From positions 6,436 to 70,435 of the forward strand of contig CAWGAE010000024.1 in NCBI GenBank assembly GCA_963820395.1: a stretch of 64,000 nucleotides of DNA, written 5' to 3'. The notes beneath the pieces were generated by a model. The model was not told the DNA's origin, made no database searches, and was given only the letters and a program-made list of their open reading frames with translations. Position numbers and translations under genes: made by a program. Shown here piece after piece: positions 1-8,521 of the stretch. The stretch's first letter is position 1. The number at the start of each line of letters is the position of its first letter. The DNA is from DATFVJ01 sp963820395 (lineage in GTDB: Bacteria; Actinomycetota; Actinomycetes; Streptosporangiales; Streptosporangiaceae).

Positions 1-1713
1 GCGGCGCAATCCTGGTACAAGATCATCGACCAGAGCGCCGCCGTCCCGTGGGGAAGTCGCGCGGCGGTCAGGCTGACGGAGCAGGATACGCCCGCCGCGG
101 CGGCGTTCTACCGCGCGAACGGGCAGTTGCAGCAGCGCGCCGGGGCGTGGGCCCGCCGGGTGACCCGTGATAGCCGACGCTCGCTCGAAGCCAGTCTCGC
201 TTGGAGCGGCGGCTTCCTTGCCGTCGTTGTCGCGCTCGCCCTGGTGGTGCCGGTGGTCACCACGCGCCGCATCGCCAGGCCGCTGCGCGCGCTGACCGCA
301 ACCTTGCGGCAGCTCACCGCAGGCGACCACGCCGCACGCGCGCAAGTGGCCGGTGCCCCCGAGGTCCAGGCGGCGGCACGCTCAGTCAACGCGCTCGCCG
401 ACGAGGCCGACCGGCTGCGCCGCGAGGAGCAGGAGCATGCCCGGTTGCGTGCCATGGCCCGCGACGCAGGAAACCGGATCCGCGAGGAACTGAAGCCGGC
501 CGACGTAATCCGTGCAGCGCATGCCACGATCGAACAGAACATGGATTGTGACCTAGCGTTCGTGCACCTGGTCAGCAAGGGGCGCATGGGCAGCCCCGAG
601 TGCCACGAGCGCGACCTGCCTGTGCCGGCCGGATTCCTTTCCGTGCTGCCCGACGATGCGGTCGAATGGGGCACGGATCTGCTCAAGCGCGGCGCCAGCA
701 TGGTGGTCCAGGAGCTGGACGGCCCTGACGGCGATGCGGTGCCCCCCTTGGTACGGGAGGCCTTGCTCCGTCTGGGCGTGACGTCCCACATCGTCACTCC
801 CTTTGGCATCGGTTCGGAGCTTCTTGGGCTGCTCGCAGGGGAGCGCACCCGCCGTGGTCACCCGTGGACGGCGGCCGAGATCGACGCGTTCGAATCGATT
901 GCGGCCGATGTCGGCCGGGGGCTCAACCACGCCCGGCTGTACGAGGCCGAGAATCGCCTCGTGGCGGACCTGAAAGCACTTGACCGCGCGAGAACCGATT
1001 TCCTCGCGACAGTTTCGCATGAGCTACGCACCCCCCTGACCAGCATCGCCGGCTACGTGGAGCTGCTAAAAGAAGGCGACGCGGGGCCCCTCACCGCAGA
1101 CCAGAACCGGATGCTCGACACCATCGACCGTAACGCCGCCCTGCTACGGAACCTGATCGAGGACGTGCTCATGCTCTCCAGGATCGAGCTCGGGCCTCCC
1201 GCGGCCAGGAAGGAGTCAGTGGATCTGACCGAGGCCATCTCGGCCGCGGTCACGGCGATCCAGCCGGTCGCGGAGGCTGGCGAGGTCGTCCTGACGTCGG
1301 AGTGCCACGAGCGGAGCCTCATGGTGAACGGCGATGCCAGCCAGCTCGACCGGGTGCTGATGAACCTGCTGTCGAACGCGGTGAAGTTCACCCCAGCGTC
1401 CGGAACGGTGACCGTGACGGCGACATACGCTGACGGGTGGGCGGTAGTAAGTGTCCGCGACACCGGAATCGGCATTCCAGAGCGAGACAAGAAGGACCTC
1501 TTCAGCCGGTTCTTCCGGGCTTCCAATGTCGTGGCGCGCTCGTTTCCGGGCACCGGCCTCGGATTGTCGATCTCCCGTACGATCGTCACCGCGCACGGCG
1601 GAGAAGTGCATTTGCAGTCACGGGAGGGCACCGGCACCACCGTGACCGTGCGAATCCCGCTGCAGAGTGCACAAGAGCCCCGCGAGGCCGCCGCCCGCGG
1701 GCAGCGGCGGTGA
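1..1713 (+). CDS. Sensor histidine kinase with HAMP and GAF domains (5' end outside window)
   Basis: The reading frame is open from base 1, so the N-terminus lies upstream. What remains is the end of an extracytoplasmic sensor region, one membrane helix (about nt 202-270), a HAMP linker (about 271-420), a GAF-like domain (about 480-950), a HisKA dimerisation domain with the phospho-acceptor motif VSHELRTP (His codon at 1018), and a HATPase_c domain with N-box NLLSNAVKF, G1 box DTGIGI and G2 box GTGLGLS. It should autophosphorylate on His and pass the phosphate to a response regulator. No regulator lies downstream; the pair at 2781-4806 is on the other strand and has its own kinase, so the partner is either upstream of the window or distant. 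All catalytic boxes look intact. Confidence 0.9.
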   Translation, partial: AAQSWYKIIDQSAAVPWGSRAAVRLTEQDTPAAAAFYRANGQLQQRAGAWARRVTRDSRRSLEASLAWSGGFLAVVVALALVVPVVTTRRIARPLRALTATLRQLTAGDHAARAQVAGAPEVQAAARSVNALADEADRLRREEQEHARLRAMARDAGNRIREELKPADVIRAAHATIEQNMDCDLAFVHLVSKGRMGSPECHERDLPVPAGFLSVLPDDAVEWGTDLLKRGASMVVQELDGPDGDAVPPLVREALLRLGVTSHIVTPFGIGSELLGLLAGERTRRGHPWTAAEIDAFESIAADVGRGLNHARLYEAENRLVADLKALDRARTDFLATVSHELRTPLTSIAGYVELLKEGDAGPLTADQNRMLDTIDRNAALLRNLIEDVLMLSRIELGPPAARKESVDLTEAISAAVTAIQPVAEAGEVVLTSECHERSLMVNGDASQLDRVLMNLLSNAVKFTPASGTVTVTATYADGWAVVSVRDTGIGIPERDKKDLFSRFFRASNVVARSFPGTGLGLSISRTIVTAHGGEVHLQSREGTGTTVTVRIPLQSAQEPREAAARGQRR

Positions 1714-1860
1714 TCCCTGCCCACGCCGGGAGCCAGGGCCGCCTCGGCGTGCGGCCAGCGAAAGGGCGATCAGCGATCCCGAGCTACGTGCTGTGGCCGT
1801 TCGGGTGGACGATCGAGGTACGGCGCGACGCGGGGGGCGGCGCGCTGGTAGGAAACATCA

Positions 1861-2001
1861 TCACTCGGCGGGTAGCTCGGCGCGGCAGCGCGGGCAGATC
1901 GCCGGTGGATCGCTGTCCGCCAGCGCTCCGCACTCCGGGCAGACCCGTGCCAGCCAGCAGGCCGGGTCGCCGACTTCACTCTCGTCGGGGTTAACGTTCA
2001 T
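1861..2001 (-). CDS. Small double-CxxC zinc-ribbon protein (46 aa)
   Basis: A 46-residue ORF with a tryptophan-containing lead and two cysteine knuckles, VCPECG (residues 20-25) and ICPRCR (35-40), ten residues apart. The spacing CxxC-x10-CxxC is what a zinc-ribbon needs, and the acidic N-terminus is typical of tiny actinobacterial zinc-finger proteins. The start is ATG; only a weak GGTGG lies upstream. It sits alone between two genes facing other ways. Function unknown; a nucleic-acid or protein-binding accessory role is inference. Four regularly spaced cysteines in a frame with good codon bias make chance unlikely. Confidence 0.6.
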   Translation of the reverse strand: MNVNPDESEVGDPACWLARVCPECGALADSDPPAICPRCRAELPAE

Positions 2002-2262
2002 CGCCACACGTCGCCACCAATGCACAAGGGTCTGCCAAACCTGCTGCCGCGGACGCCAGCGGGCGGGCCTTCCGGACCTATCATGCCCGCTCCCGGGTGG
2101 TCCACCTGCCGGTCCACGCGCGGGCGGAGCAACCCCAGGGACACCCGGCGCTGGAACTTGACGCCTTCACACGGTCACCACAGAGGCTTCACGCGCCTTG
2201 CGCCCCGCTGCGCTGTCCTTGCCTGAAGTGCCAGCCAACGCACGGATGGGAGGACGGCCGAG

Positions 2263-2727
2263 GTGACCGCTGCCGACCTGCTGGTGCTGGCTCCTTGGCT
2301 GATATTCGGAGCCGGCCTTGCGGCGATCGGCTGCAGGCTGTTGCACGGCCGGGGCAAGTCCCGCCAGCACCGCCGCCATATCCGATGACAGCCGCGGCGG
2401 AGCTTCGTCGTCGCTACCGCGAGCGCCGCTGCCATCTGGGCTGCCTACGCGTTCTTTATCGGGCGCCTGGGCGGTAAGGCGTTCGTGGACAGGCCCTGGG
2501 CGGGTTTTCTGCTGGCACTCGGCGTCGCGCTGATGGTCAGCGCCCTCGTCGAGGTGTTTCGGCGGGCCCGGCCCGGCGCTTGCTCGGCTGGATCAGGTCC
2601 CGGCGCTCGGCAGCATCATCCGGCCTGGGCCTGGGCCTGGGCCCCGGACCCGGGGGCGCGGCGGGCTCACCCGCGCCGGGATCCGTGCACGCGGCGTCAC
2701 CTCACGAGGGCAGCCTGGCCGGGGTAG
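2263..2727 (+). pseudogene. Possible membrane-protein gene split by an in-frame TGA
   Basis: A GTG ORF (2263-2388, 41 residues, one hydrophobic helix, GGAGG about ten bases upstream) ends in TGA. The same frame continues at once with a second hydrophobic stretch of about 60 residues containing AAYAFF and ALGVALMVSALVEVF, running to 2727. The second part has no good start of its own before a GTG at 2485. Either this is one small membrane protein broken by a stop codon, or a 41-aa protein followed by a relic. No family recognised. Confidence 0.35.
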
Positions 2728-2780
2728 ACGCGGTCACCGGCGAATCAGGCCGGCCCGGCACGGCCACCGATTGCCAGGCG

Positions 2781-4115
2781 TCAGCCGTCAGCACGGGGCA
2801 GCGTGATGCTGATCTGGGTGCCTTTTCCGTAGGTACTCCGCACCCCCACGCGCCCATTGTGGGCACGGACGAGCTCGGCGACCACGGCGAGGCCGATGCC
2901 GCTGCCAGCCACACCGGCCGCCTCACGGCCGCGCCAGAACCGGTCGAAGATGTGCGGTAGCTCGTCCACGGCGATGCCGGAGCCGGTGTCGGACACGCCC
3001 AGCCGCGCCTGGGCGCCCGCTGGCCCGGCCGTCAGGGTCACCCGCCCGCCGGCCTGCGTGAACTTCAGCGCGTTTCCGAGCAGGTTGATGATCACCTGAT
3101 GTAGCCGCCCGCTGTCCGCGAGGACCAGCACGGGCGTCAGCCGTCGCTCAAGGGTGATGTCGGCGGCGACGAACCGGCCCGCCAGGCTGTCGGCAGCGGT
3201 GCCCGCGACCTCCGCGAGGTCACACGGGCGGAGCGAAAGCTGGAGGGCGGCCGCTTCCGCGGCGGCCAGAGTGTGCAGGTCATCGACCATCCGGGCCAGC
3301 CGAAGCACCTCGTCCCGCAGCGATGACAACTGTTCAGAAGTCGGCTCGACCACCTGGTCGAGCAGGGCCTCGTGCCCAGCTTGCAGGACAGCCACCGGGG
3401 TCCGGAGCTCATGCGCGACATCCGCGACGAGATCGCGTCGGAGCTGCTCCTGACGGGCCAGGGTGTCGGCCATCCCGTCGAAGGCGGCCGCCAGGTCGCG
3501 TAGCTCGCCGGGTGCGCGGATCTCCCCCACCCTTGCGGTGCGGTCGCCGCGCCCCATCGCCCTGGCGACCTCGATCAGCCGGCCGACCGGCCGGGTAATC
3601 CGCCTGGACACGCCAAGGCCGACGAGCAGCGCGAGCAGGGCCGCGAGACCGGCAGCTCCGGCGATCGCGCGCCACAGCGCCGTGCGCAACGCGTTGTCAG
3701 CGGCGGTGAGCCCGGCGCCGGTGAAACGAACCGCGATCGTTCCCACTCGCTGGCCACGCACTGTAACCGAAGCCTGCTTAACGTGGCCCTCGGCATGGCC
3801 GGAACCTGGCGAGGCCGCGACGGGCCGGCCCGCGTTGTCGAGAATCTCGACGTCGGCGCCGATCCGACCGCCAAGGTCCAGCACCGGTCCCAGCTCGGCA
3901 CCGGTCCAGCTATCGGCCCGGCCCCAGGCCGCAGCGGCGGCTACCGTCATCGCCTGGGTCAGTTGCGCCCGCTGCGTATCGGCAAGATGTGAGATGTCGG
4001 CGGCAGCGGACACCGCCGTCGCAGCGGCGAGCAGGGCGATAGCCGACAGCGCGACCGCGACGAACGCCAGCGCCAGCCGCAGGCCGAGCGGACCCGAACC
4101 GCCCTGCCTAGCCAT
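2781..4115 (-). CDS. BaeS/PrrB-type sensor histidine kinase
   Basis: 444 aa. Order of domains: N-terminal membrane helix (about residues 12-36), short extracytoplasmic sensor with a DxEILD segment, second helix (about 148-170), HAMP (171-222), HisKA with VAHELRTP (His235), and HATPase_c with N-box NLLGNALKF, DTGSGI and GSGIGLAV. It is a membrane sensor kinase. The start codon overlaps the last 8 bases of the response-regulator gene, so the two are translated together and almost certainly form one two-component system. The C-terminus is complete. The signal sensed is not evident; the small periplasmic domain resembles envelope-stress or antibiotic-responsive kinases, but that is only inference. 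Confidence 0.92.
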   Translation of the reverse strand: MARQGGSGPLGLRLALAFVAVALSAIALLAAATAVSAAADISHLADTQRAQLTQAMTVAAAAAWGRADSWTGAELGPVLDLGGRIGADVEILDNAGRPVAASPGSGHAEGHVKQASVTVRGQRVGTIAVRFTGAGLTAADNALRTALWRAIAGAAGLAALLALLVGLGVSRRITRPVGRLIEVARAMGRGDRTARVGEIRAPGELRDLAAAFDGMADTLARQEQLRRDLVADVAHELRTPVAVLQAGHEALLDQVVEPTSEQLSSLRDEVLRLARMVDDLHTLAAAEAAALQLSLRPCDLAEVAGTAADSLAGRFVAADITLERRLTPVLVLADSGRLHQVIINLLGNALKFTQAGGRVTLTAGPAGAQARLGVSDTGSGIAVDELPHIFDRFWRGREAAGVAGSGIGLAVVAELVRAHNGRVGVRSTYGKGTQISITLPRADG

Positions 4116-4806
4116 CCCGGGTCAGGCCGAGCCGGTAGCCGCCGCCGAGCACGGTCTGGATGATCTCCGGCGCCCGCTGGTCCTCTTCTATCTTGCGGCG
4201 CAGGTTCTTGACGTGCGAGTCGATGGTGCGCTCATAACCCTCGAACTCATAGCCGCGCACCCGGTTGATCAGCTCGAACCTCGAATAGACCCGGCCAGGC
4301 GCCGCCGTGAGCGCCAGCAGGATGCCCCATTCGGTCGGCGTCAGGTCCACGATCGCCCCGCGCACCTTCGCCACCCGCCGGGGCTCGTCGATTACGAGCA
4401 CATTACCGCCGTGGCGGGTCACCCCGGGATCCCCGGCGGCCTGCCCGCCGCGCCGCAAGATTGCCTGCACGCGCAGGACGAGCTCACGCGGGCTGAACGG
4501 TTTGGTGACGTAGTCGTCGGCGCCCAGTTCCAGACCGCTGATCCGGTCCTCCTCGCTGCTTCGAGCCGTGAGCATCAAGATCGGCGTGGTCCCGGCGGCC
4601 CGCAGTTCCCTTGCCACGCTCTCGCCGGGGACATCCGGGAGACCCAGATCGAGCACTACCAGGTCGGGCCCCACCGAATGGGCCAGGGCGATCGCCTCCG
4701 CACCCGATCCCGTCGACAGCACCGCGAATCCGGCCCGCTCCAGGTAGGAGCGCACCAGATCGCGCAGTTTCCGCTCGTCCTCAACCAACAGCACCGTGGC
4801 CGCCAT
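4108..4806 (-). CDS. OmpR/PhoB-family response regulator
   Basis: 232 aa. Receiver domain at residues 4-115 with acidic pocket VEDE, phospho-acceptor Asp53 in VLDLGLPD, and Lys102 in VTKPF, followed by a winged-helix trans_reg_C domain (about 130-228, with LTPTEWGILLAL and the ending GVGYRL-type motif GGGYRLGL). GGGAG lies seven bases before the ATG. First gene of a two-gene operon with the kinase just downstream on the same strand. It is expected to bind DNA as a dimer when phosphorylated; targets may include the neighbouring lipoprotein gene, which lies further downstream of neither and has its own promoter region. Confidence 0.94.
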   Translation of the reverse strand: MAATVLLVEDERKLRDLVRSYLERAGFAVLSTGSGAEAIALAHSVGPDLVVLDLGLPDVPGESVARELRAAGTTPILMLTARSSEEDRISGLELGADDYVTKPFSPRELVLRVQAILRRGGQAAGDPGVTRHGGNVLVIDEPRRVAKVRGAIVDLTPTEWGILLALTAAPGRVYSRFELINRVRGYEFEGYERTIDSHVKNLRRKIEEDQRAPEIIQTVLGGGYRLGLTRDG

Positions 4807-4976
4807 CTGCCTGCTCCCTGCTCGCTGACCCGCTCACGCCAGCGGAAGGGGCTGCATCCGGCCAGCGCTTGACAATGATGATGCCCCAGGGAGCGAAGGC
4901 AACCGCTGCGGTGGGTCAGCTAGCGGTGGGCCGGAACACGACTGATGGGTCGCCGGCGCCTGGCTCGGCTCCGTTG

Positions 4977-5525
4977 TCAGGTGTCTGCGCGGGCGGGCAC
5001 TGCGACAGGAGTCTGGCCAGGGTCCGTTGCTGCTCCCTCCGGCCACCCGGTGTAGGTGATGCCGTCCCTGACTTCCGTGATCGACGTGAATGCGCCGTTC
5101 ACGGGATCGGACAGGGTGATGGTCGCCGGGACTGGCGTCTCTGAACCGGTGGCGCAGTCAGGCACGCACCCCTGGATGTCAGACATGCCGGTGCCGGTCG
5201 CGCTGCTGGCGTTCCATGATGTCCAGGTGATGACCTGCACGACGTTCCCGGCGTCCCCGCTGAAATAGATCGTGCCGGGCTCGACACCGCTGTAGGTGCC
5301 TGCTGTGAGGACTGGCAGCCGCGCAGGCGCTGGTGCAGATGCGGGAAGGCTCGTTACCGCAGGCTTTGGCGCTGGCGACTTCTTCTTCGCCGGCGCTGGC
5401 GTTGCCGTGTGCGTCACCGTGACTGCGGCCGCATGCTTCGCGGCGGCAGCCGAGCCGCACGCTGCGGCGCCGATCAGCAGTCCCGTTGATACGAGGATCG
5501 CGCTGGTTGCGATTAGCTGCCGCAT
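4977..5525 (-). CDS. Putative lipoprotein of unknown function
   Basis: 182 aa when started at the ATG at 5525, which has GGGGGAAG just upstream; longer in-frame starts lack a ribosome site. The N-terminus is a lipoprotein signal: short basic lead MRQ, hydrophobic stretch, then IGAAAC at the expected cleavage-lipidation cysteine. A Lys/Pro/Ala-rich spacer (AKKKSPAPKP) follows, then a compact domain of about 110 residues with TYSGVEPGTIYFSGDAGN and two cysteines (GCVPDC) that could form a disulfide. The second half resembles small secreted actinobacterial proteins with a GxYxGxxPxxIxFSxD pattern. Probably anchored outside the membrane; no enzymatic motif seen. Confidence 0.75.
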   Translation of the reverse strand: MRQLIATSAILVSTGLLIGAAACGSAAAAKHAAAVTVTHTATPAPAKKKSPAPKPAVTSLPASAPAPARLPVLTAGTYSGVEPGTIYFSGDAGNVVQVITWTSWNASSATGTGMSDIQGCVPDCATGSETPVPATITLSDPVNGAFTSITEVRDGITYTGWPEGAATDPGQTPVAVPARADT

Positions 5526-6051
5526 GATCTTCCCCCGTTGCAGGCGGTCCCCTCGTGGTTGCGCATATTGAGCCATCCGTCCCAAACTGAAGCACCGCTT
5601 TGAGGCTAACCAGGGCCAACCTCCCTATATACCGTGGGACCTACGTCTCAACACTGAATCGCTCAAATGTGTACATTTCAGCGATCGTCGGCTGTTCGCC
5701 GGCCGCGGGATGTCGCGGGTCCGACCCAGCGTCAGGTGACAGACTTATTCGCACCTGCATTAAGGCGGGCAAACTGGCATATGTACTTTCCGGCCGCCTC
5801 GCACTGATAGATGCGGGCATCGTAGTCATTTCAGTTGTTTTCCTGACGGCTTGGCCGAAGTTTTCCGATGGCTTGGACAAAAAAATAACTCAGCGGGCTT
5901 GTGCCTAGCCGCTAAAGGCGTGGATCTTGTTTGGGACAGATGTGTAATCAAATAGTTTAAGTGCAAGCTGGGGCCCGGTCATCGGCCTGTTGAGAGCCGA
6001 CGGCCGCTGTCCGGGCATTCAATTGATACGAAGTCCTGTTCGGGGCGGATC
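5526..6051. other. Divergent intergenic region, lower GC
   Basis: About 525 bases between the divergent lipoprotein and secreted-protein genes. It is clearly richer in A+T than its surroundings (for example around 5660-5690 and 5930-5965). It must carry both promoters. No conserved gene or RNA was recognised; the open frame at 5600-5908 has poor codon bias and was rejected. Confidence 0.5.
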
Positions 6052-7329
6052 ATGCACAGGAAACTCGCGCTCATTCTGACCATGCTTGTCACGGTCATAG
6101 GACCATTGAGCCACGTCCAGGCGGCACTGGCATCGGTGCCCGCGCCGGCGGTCGGGGCCGCGCGGGCCGCCGCAGCGCGGCCGCACCTCCCGGCCCAGTC
6201 GGCCGCGCCGGCCGCGCCGAGCGGCCTTACGGCCTCACCCGCCGGGCCGTCGGTGTTGCTAACTTGGACGAACAACGCCACGATCCCGGCGGCGACGGCG
6301 GGACGGATCGAGCGGTCGACCGTCGCCGGGTTCACCGCGAATGTGACCTACTTCGCCGTCGGGCCGAACGCCACCAGCTATACAGACACGAGCGCGGCTG
6401 AGGGCACGACGTACTACTACCGGGTGCTTGCGCAAAACCTGGCCGCCGTGTCGCCATGGTCCAACGTCGTGTCGATCCTGCGGCCAACTGGATCAGCGCC
6501 CGTCAGCTTCTTCGGCTCGCAGTTCCGCTGCGCAGCGTACTGCGCTGGCAGTTTCGGCTGGGATGAGGACACCTCGGTGACGACCGCTGACAGCGTTCCC
6601 GCGGGCACCCCGTTCACGGACATGCTGCGGGTCGTCTACCCGAAGGGCAGCATCAACTCGGACTCGGTGACCAAGCTGGGCACGCCGCTTGGCGGCGCTC
6701 AGGCGGCGATCCCCTTCGCCGCGGGCGCGACGTCTACCTCGGCCACTCTGCAGTACTACGTGCGCCCGCAACCAGGCTTCCAGTCAATCAGGGGTGGCAA
6801 GCTGCCCGGTCTGTACGGCGGCGACACGACCGTTGCCTCTGGTGGGCGTGACCCTAATGGCACCAATGGCTGGAGCGGTCGGCTGATGTGGCGTAATGAT
6901 AATAACGGTGAGGTCTATGCCTACTTGTACGGCACGGATGGCTACGGTGACCAGCTCGGGTGCGGCAACTGGACGTGGCAGCCCGGGAAGTGGACCAAAG
7001 TCCAGGAAACCGTAAGCCTGAATACGCCGGGCAAGTCTAATGGCTACATTACGGTCTACATCAACGGCGTGCCAGCGCTTGACGCCCTTGGCCTGACGTT
7101 CCGTACCGTCAGCTCTCTTCAGATCAACGGCATATTTTTCAGCACATTCTTCGGAGGTTCTGACCGCACCTGGGCGACCCCGCTGACGCAGCACGTGGAT
7201 TTCGCCGGGTTCGCGGTGACGCACCAGGCGCTATCGGCTCCGCCCGCGGTGGCGTGTAAGGTAAGCGCCGCTTACCCGCACGGCATACCCACACGGCATA
7301 CTCACACGGCCTACCCACACCGGCGGTAG
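6052..7329 (+). CDS. Secreted FN3 protein with PL14-like polysaccharide lyase domain
   Basis: 425 aa. Signal peptide at residues 1-27 (MHRKLALILTMLV... ending HVQAALA). A fibronectin type III module follows (about 50-145: APSGLTASPAG, TTYYYRVLAQN). The C-terminal part (about 150-400) has GGKLPGLYGG, SGRLMWRNDN, GKWTKVQETVSLN and HVDFAGFAV, the pattern of polysaccharide lyase family 14-like domains that cleave uronic-acid polymers such as alginate or glucuronan. The assignment rests on motif memory. It should be exported and act on extracellular polysaccharide. The last about 20 residues are a low-complexity His/Thr/Pro tail from a short CACACGG-type repeat, possibly a recent slip that moved the stop codon. 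GGGGCGG lies just before the ATG. Confidence 0.72.
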   Translation: MHRKLALILTMLVTVIGPLSHVQAALASVPAPAVGAARAAAARPHLPAQSAAPAAPSGLTASPAGPSVLLTWTNNATIPAATAGRIERSTVAGFTANVTYFAVGPNATSYTDTSAAEGTTYYYRVLAQNLAAVSPWSNVVSILRPTGSAPVSFFGSQFRCAAYCAGSFGWDEDTSVTTADSVPAGTPFTDMLRVVYPKGSINSDSVTKLGTPLGGAQAAIPFAAGATSTSATLQYYVRPQPGFQSIRGGKLPGLYGGDTTVASGGRDPNGTNGWSGRLMWRNDNNGEVYAYLYGTDGYGDQLGCGNWTWQPGKWTKVQETVSLNTPGKSNGYITVYINGVPALDALGLTFRTVSSLQINGIFFSTFFGGSDRTWATPLTQHVDFAGFAVTHQALSAPPAVACKVSAAYPHGIPTRHTHTAYPHRR

Positions 7330-7949
7330 CAGATCGCCTCAGCGACCGAATCCAGGCGGTGCGCCAGGCCTGCGGGAGCGAGCCGGTACGCCCCGCCGCC
7401 ACGGCGCGAAGAGGTCAGCGGCTGCGCAGGTCGCCCGCGCGGCCGTTCACCTTCAATATGGGCCGCAGACGTCTGGGTGATCTGCTGGCTCGGCGGGCAC
7501 CGCCGGTGCCCATCCTCGTGCGGGTGGGGCTCTACGAGTAACCACTGCCCGGCCGGGTGGAAGAACAGGATTGAGTGTCGGGGAAATGCCGCAAATTGCC
7601 GGCTGAGTTCCGGTAGGAAGCCCGGATGATGGTCGAGACCGGGAGCCTTATTCAAAGGCCTGATAGTAATTGCTGAAGAAAAACGGCCCGGTGATTGCTT
7701 TCTTTCAGAAACGCTCTCGAATTCGCCGGGCGATCGCCGACACCACGTCTCGAGTGAGATCTCTTCGCCCCAGCTGGAGTTGGTTCCCGGATAGCTGGTG
7801 CCGCCATTCTTGTTGACCTTCCTGAAGCAGCCGTTCGAGGTGGCACAGGGGGCGGGCCGTACGTGCGGCGGTAGGTGGCCAGATCTGACGCCGCGTGCGG
7901 GTCGTTGTAGCGTCCACGATCGCGACCGTGCGGCCCGAACCCGGGCCCG
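7330..7949. other. About 600 bases with no recognisable gene
   Basis: Open frames on both strands here are short and have no recognisable domain or ribosome site. The region leads into the S53 peptidase relic and may contain degraded upstream parts of it, but nothing could be aligned by eye. Confidence 0.4.
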
Positions 7950-8344
7950 ATGGCAGGCGGAGGTACCGGATCAGGCTGCAGCGGTTATGAGGCCAAACCT
8001 CGATGGCAGACCGACAGGGGCTGCGCAAGGCGCACCGCCACCGATGTCGCCGCCGTCGCCGATCCGGACACCGGCCTCGCCGTCTACGACAAGGGCTGGG
8101 CGGTGTATGGAGGCACGTTCGCATCCTCGCCGATCATCGCCGCGACGTACGCGCTCGCCGGGAACCGAGCCGCTGCACCTCCCCTCCTCGTACCCATACC
8201 GGTACGCGTCGGCGCTGTATGACGTGACGTCCGGCAGCGACGGATCCTGCAGCCCGTCGCAACCTGTGCACGGCGCGAATCGGCTTTGATGGCCCGAGCG
8301 GCCTCGGCACACCGATAGGCGATAAGGCATTCACCGCGCCCTGA
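7950..8344 (+). pseudogene. Relic of an S53 (sedolisin-type) peptidase
   Basis: Pieces of the C-terminal catalytic domain of an S53 peptidase lie in successive frames: GSGCSGYEAKPRWQ and DVAAVADPDTGLAVYD in one frame with WAVYGGTFASSPIIAA, then YPYRYASALYDVTSG in a second, and GFDGPSGLGTPIG in a third, ending with TGA at 8342. Intact enzymes carry GTSASSP; here the catalytic Ser is replaced by Phe (GTFASSP, about nt 8112-8132). The N-terminal pro-domain and the Glu/Asp half of the active site are missing. Clear pseudogene: truncated, two frameshifts, dead active site. Confidence 0.78.
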
Positions 8345-8521
8345 CCCACCCAAAGACCGGTGCCATAACGGCTGGCGCGAAATCCCGGGCCAGCCGCTAT
8401 GGCTAATCACTGGTTGGCGGTCCTTGCGTTGCCGTTCCTTCTACCCTGACGTCCGCGCGGACATGGGCAGGGACGAGGTGGCGCTCCTTCTACCAGGACG
8501 GTGTCGCCGACTCGCGCCAGG

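Noticed and set aside
5600..5908. 102-codon open frame in the divergent gap
   Set aside because: No ribosome site, poor third-position GC and no domain; the region is AT-rich promoter DNA.
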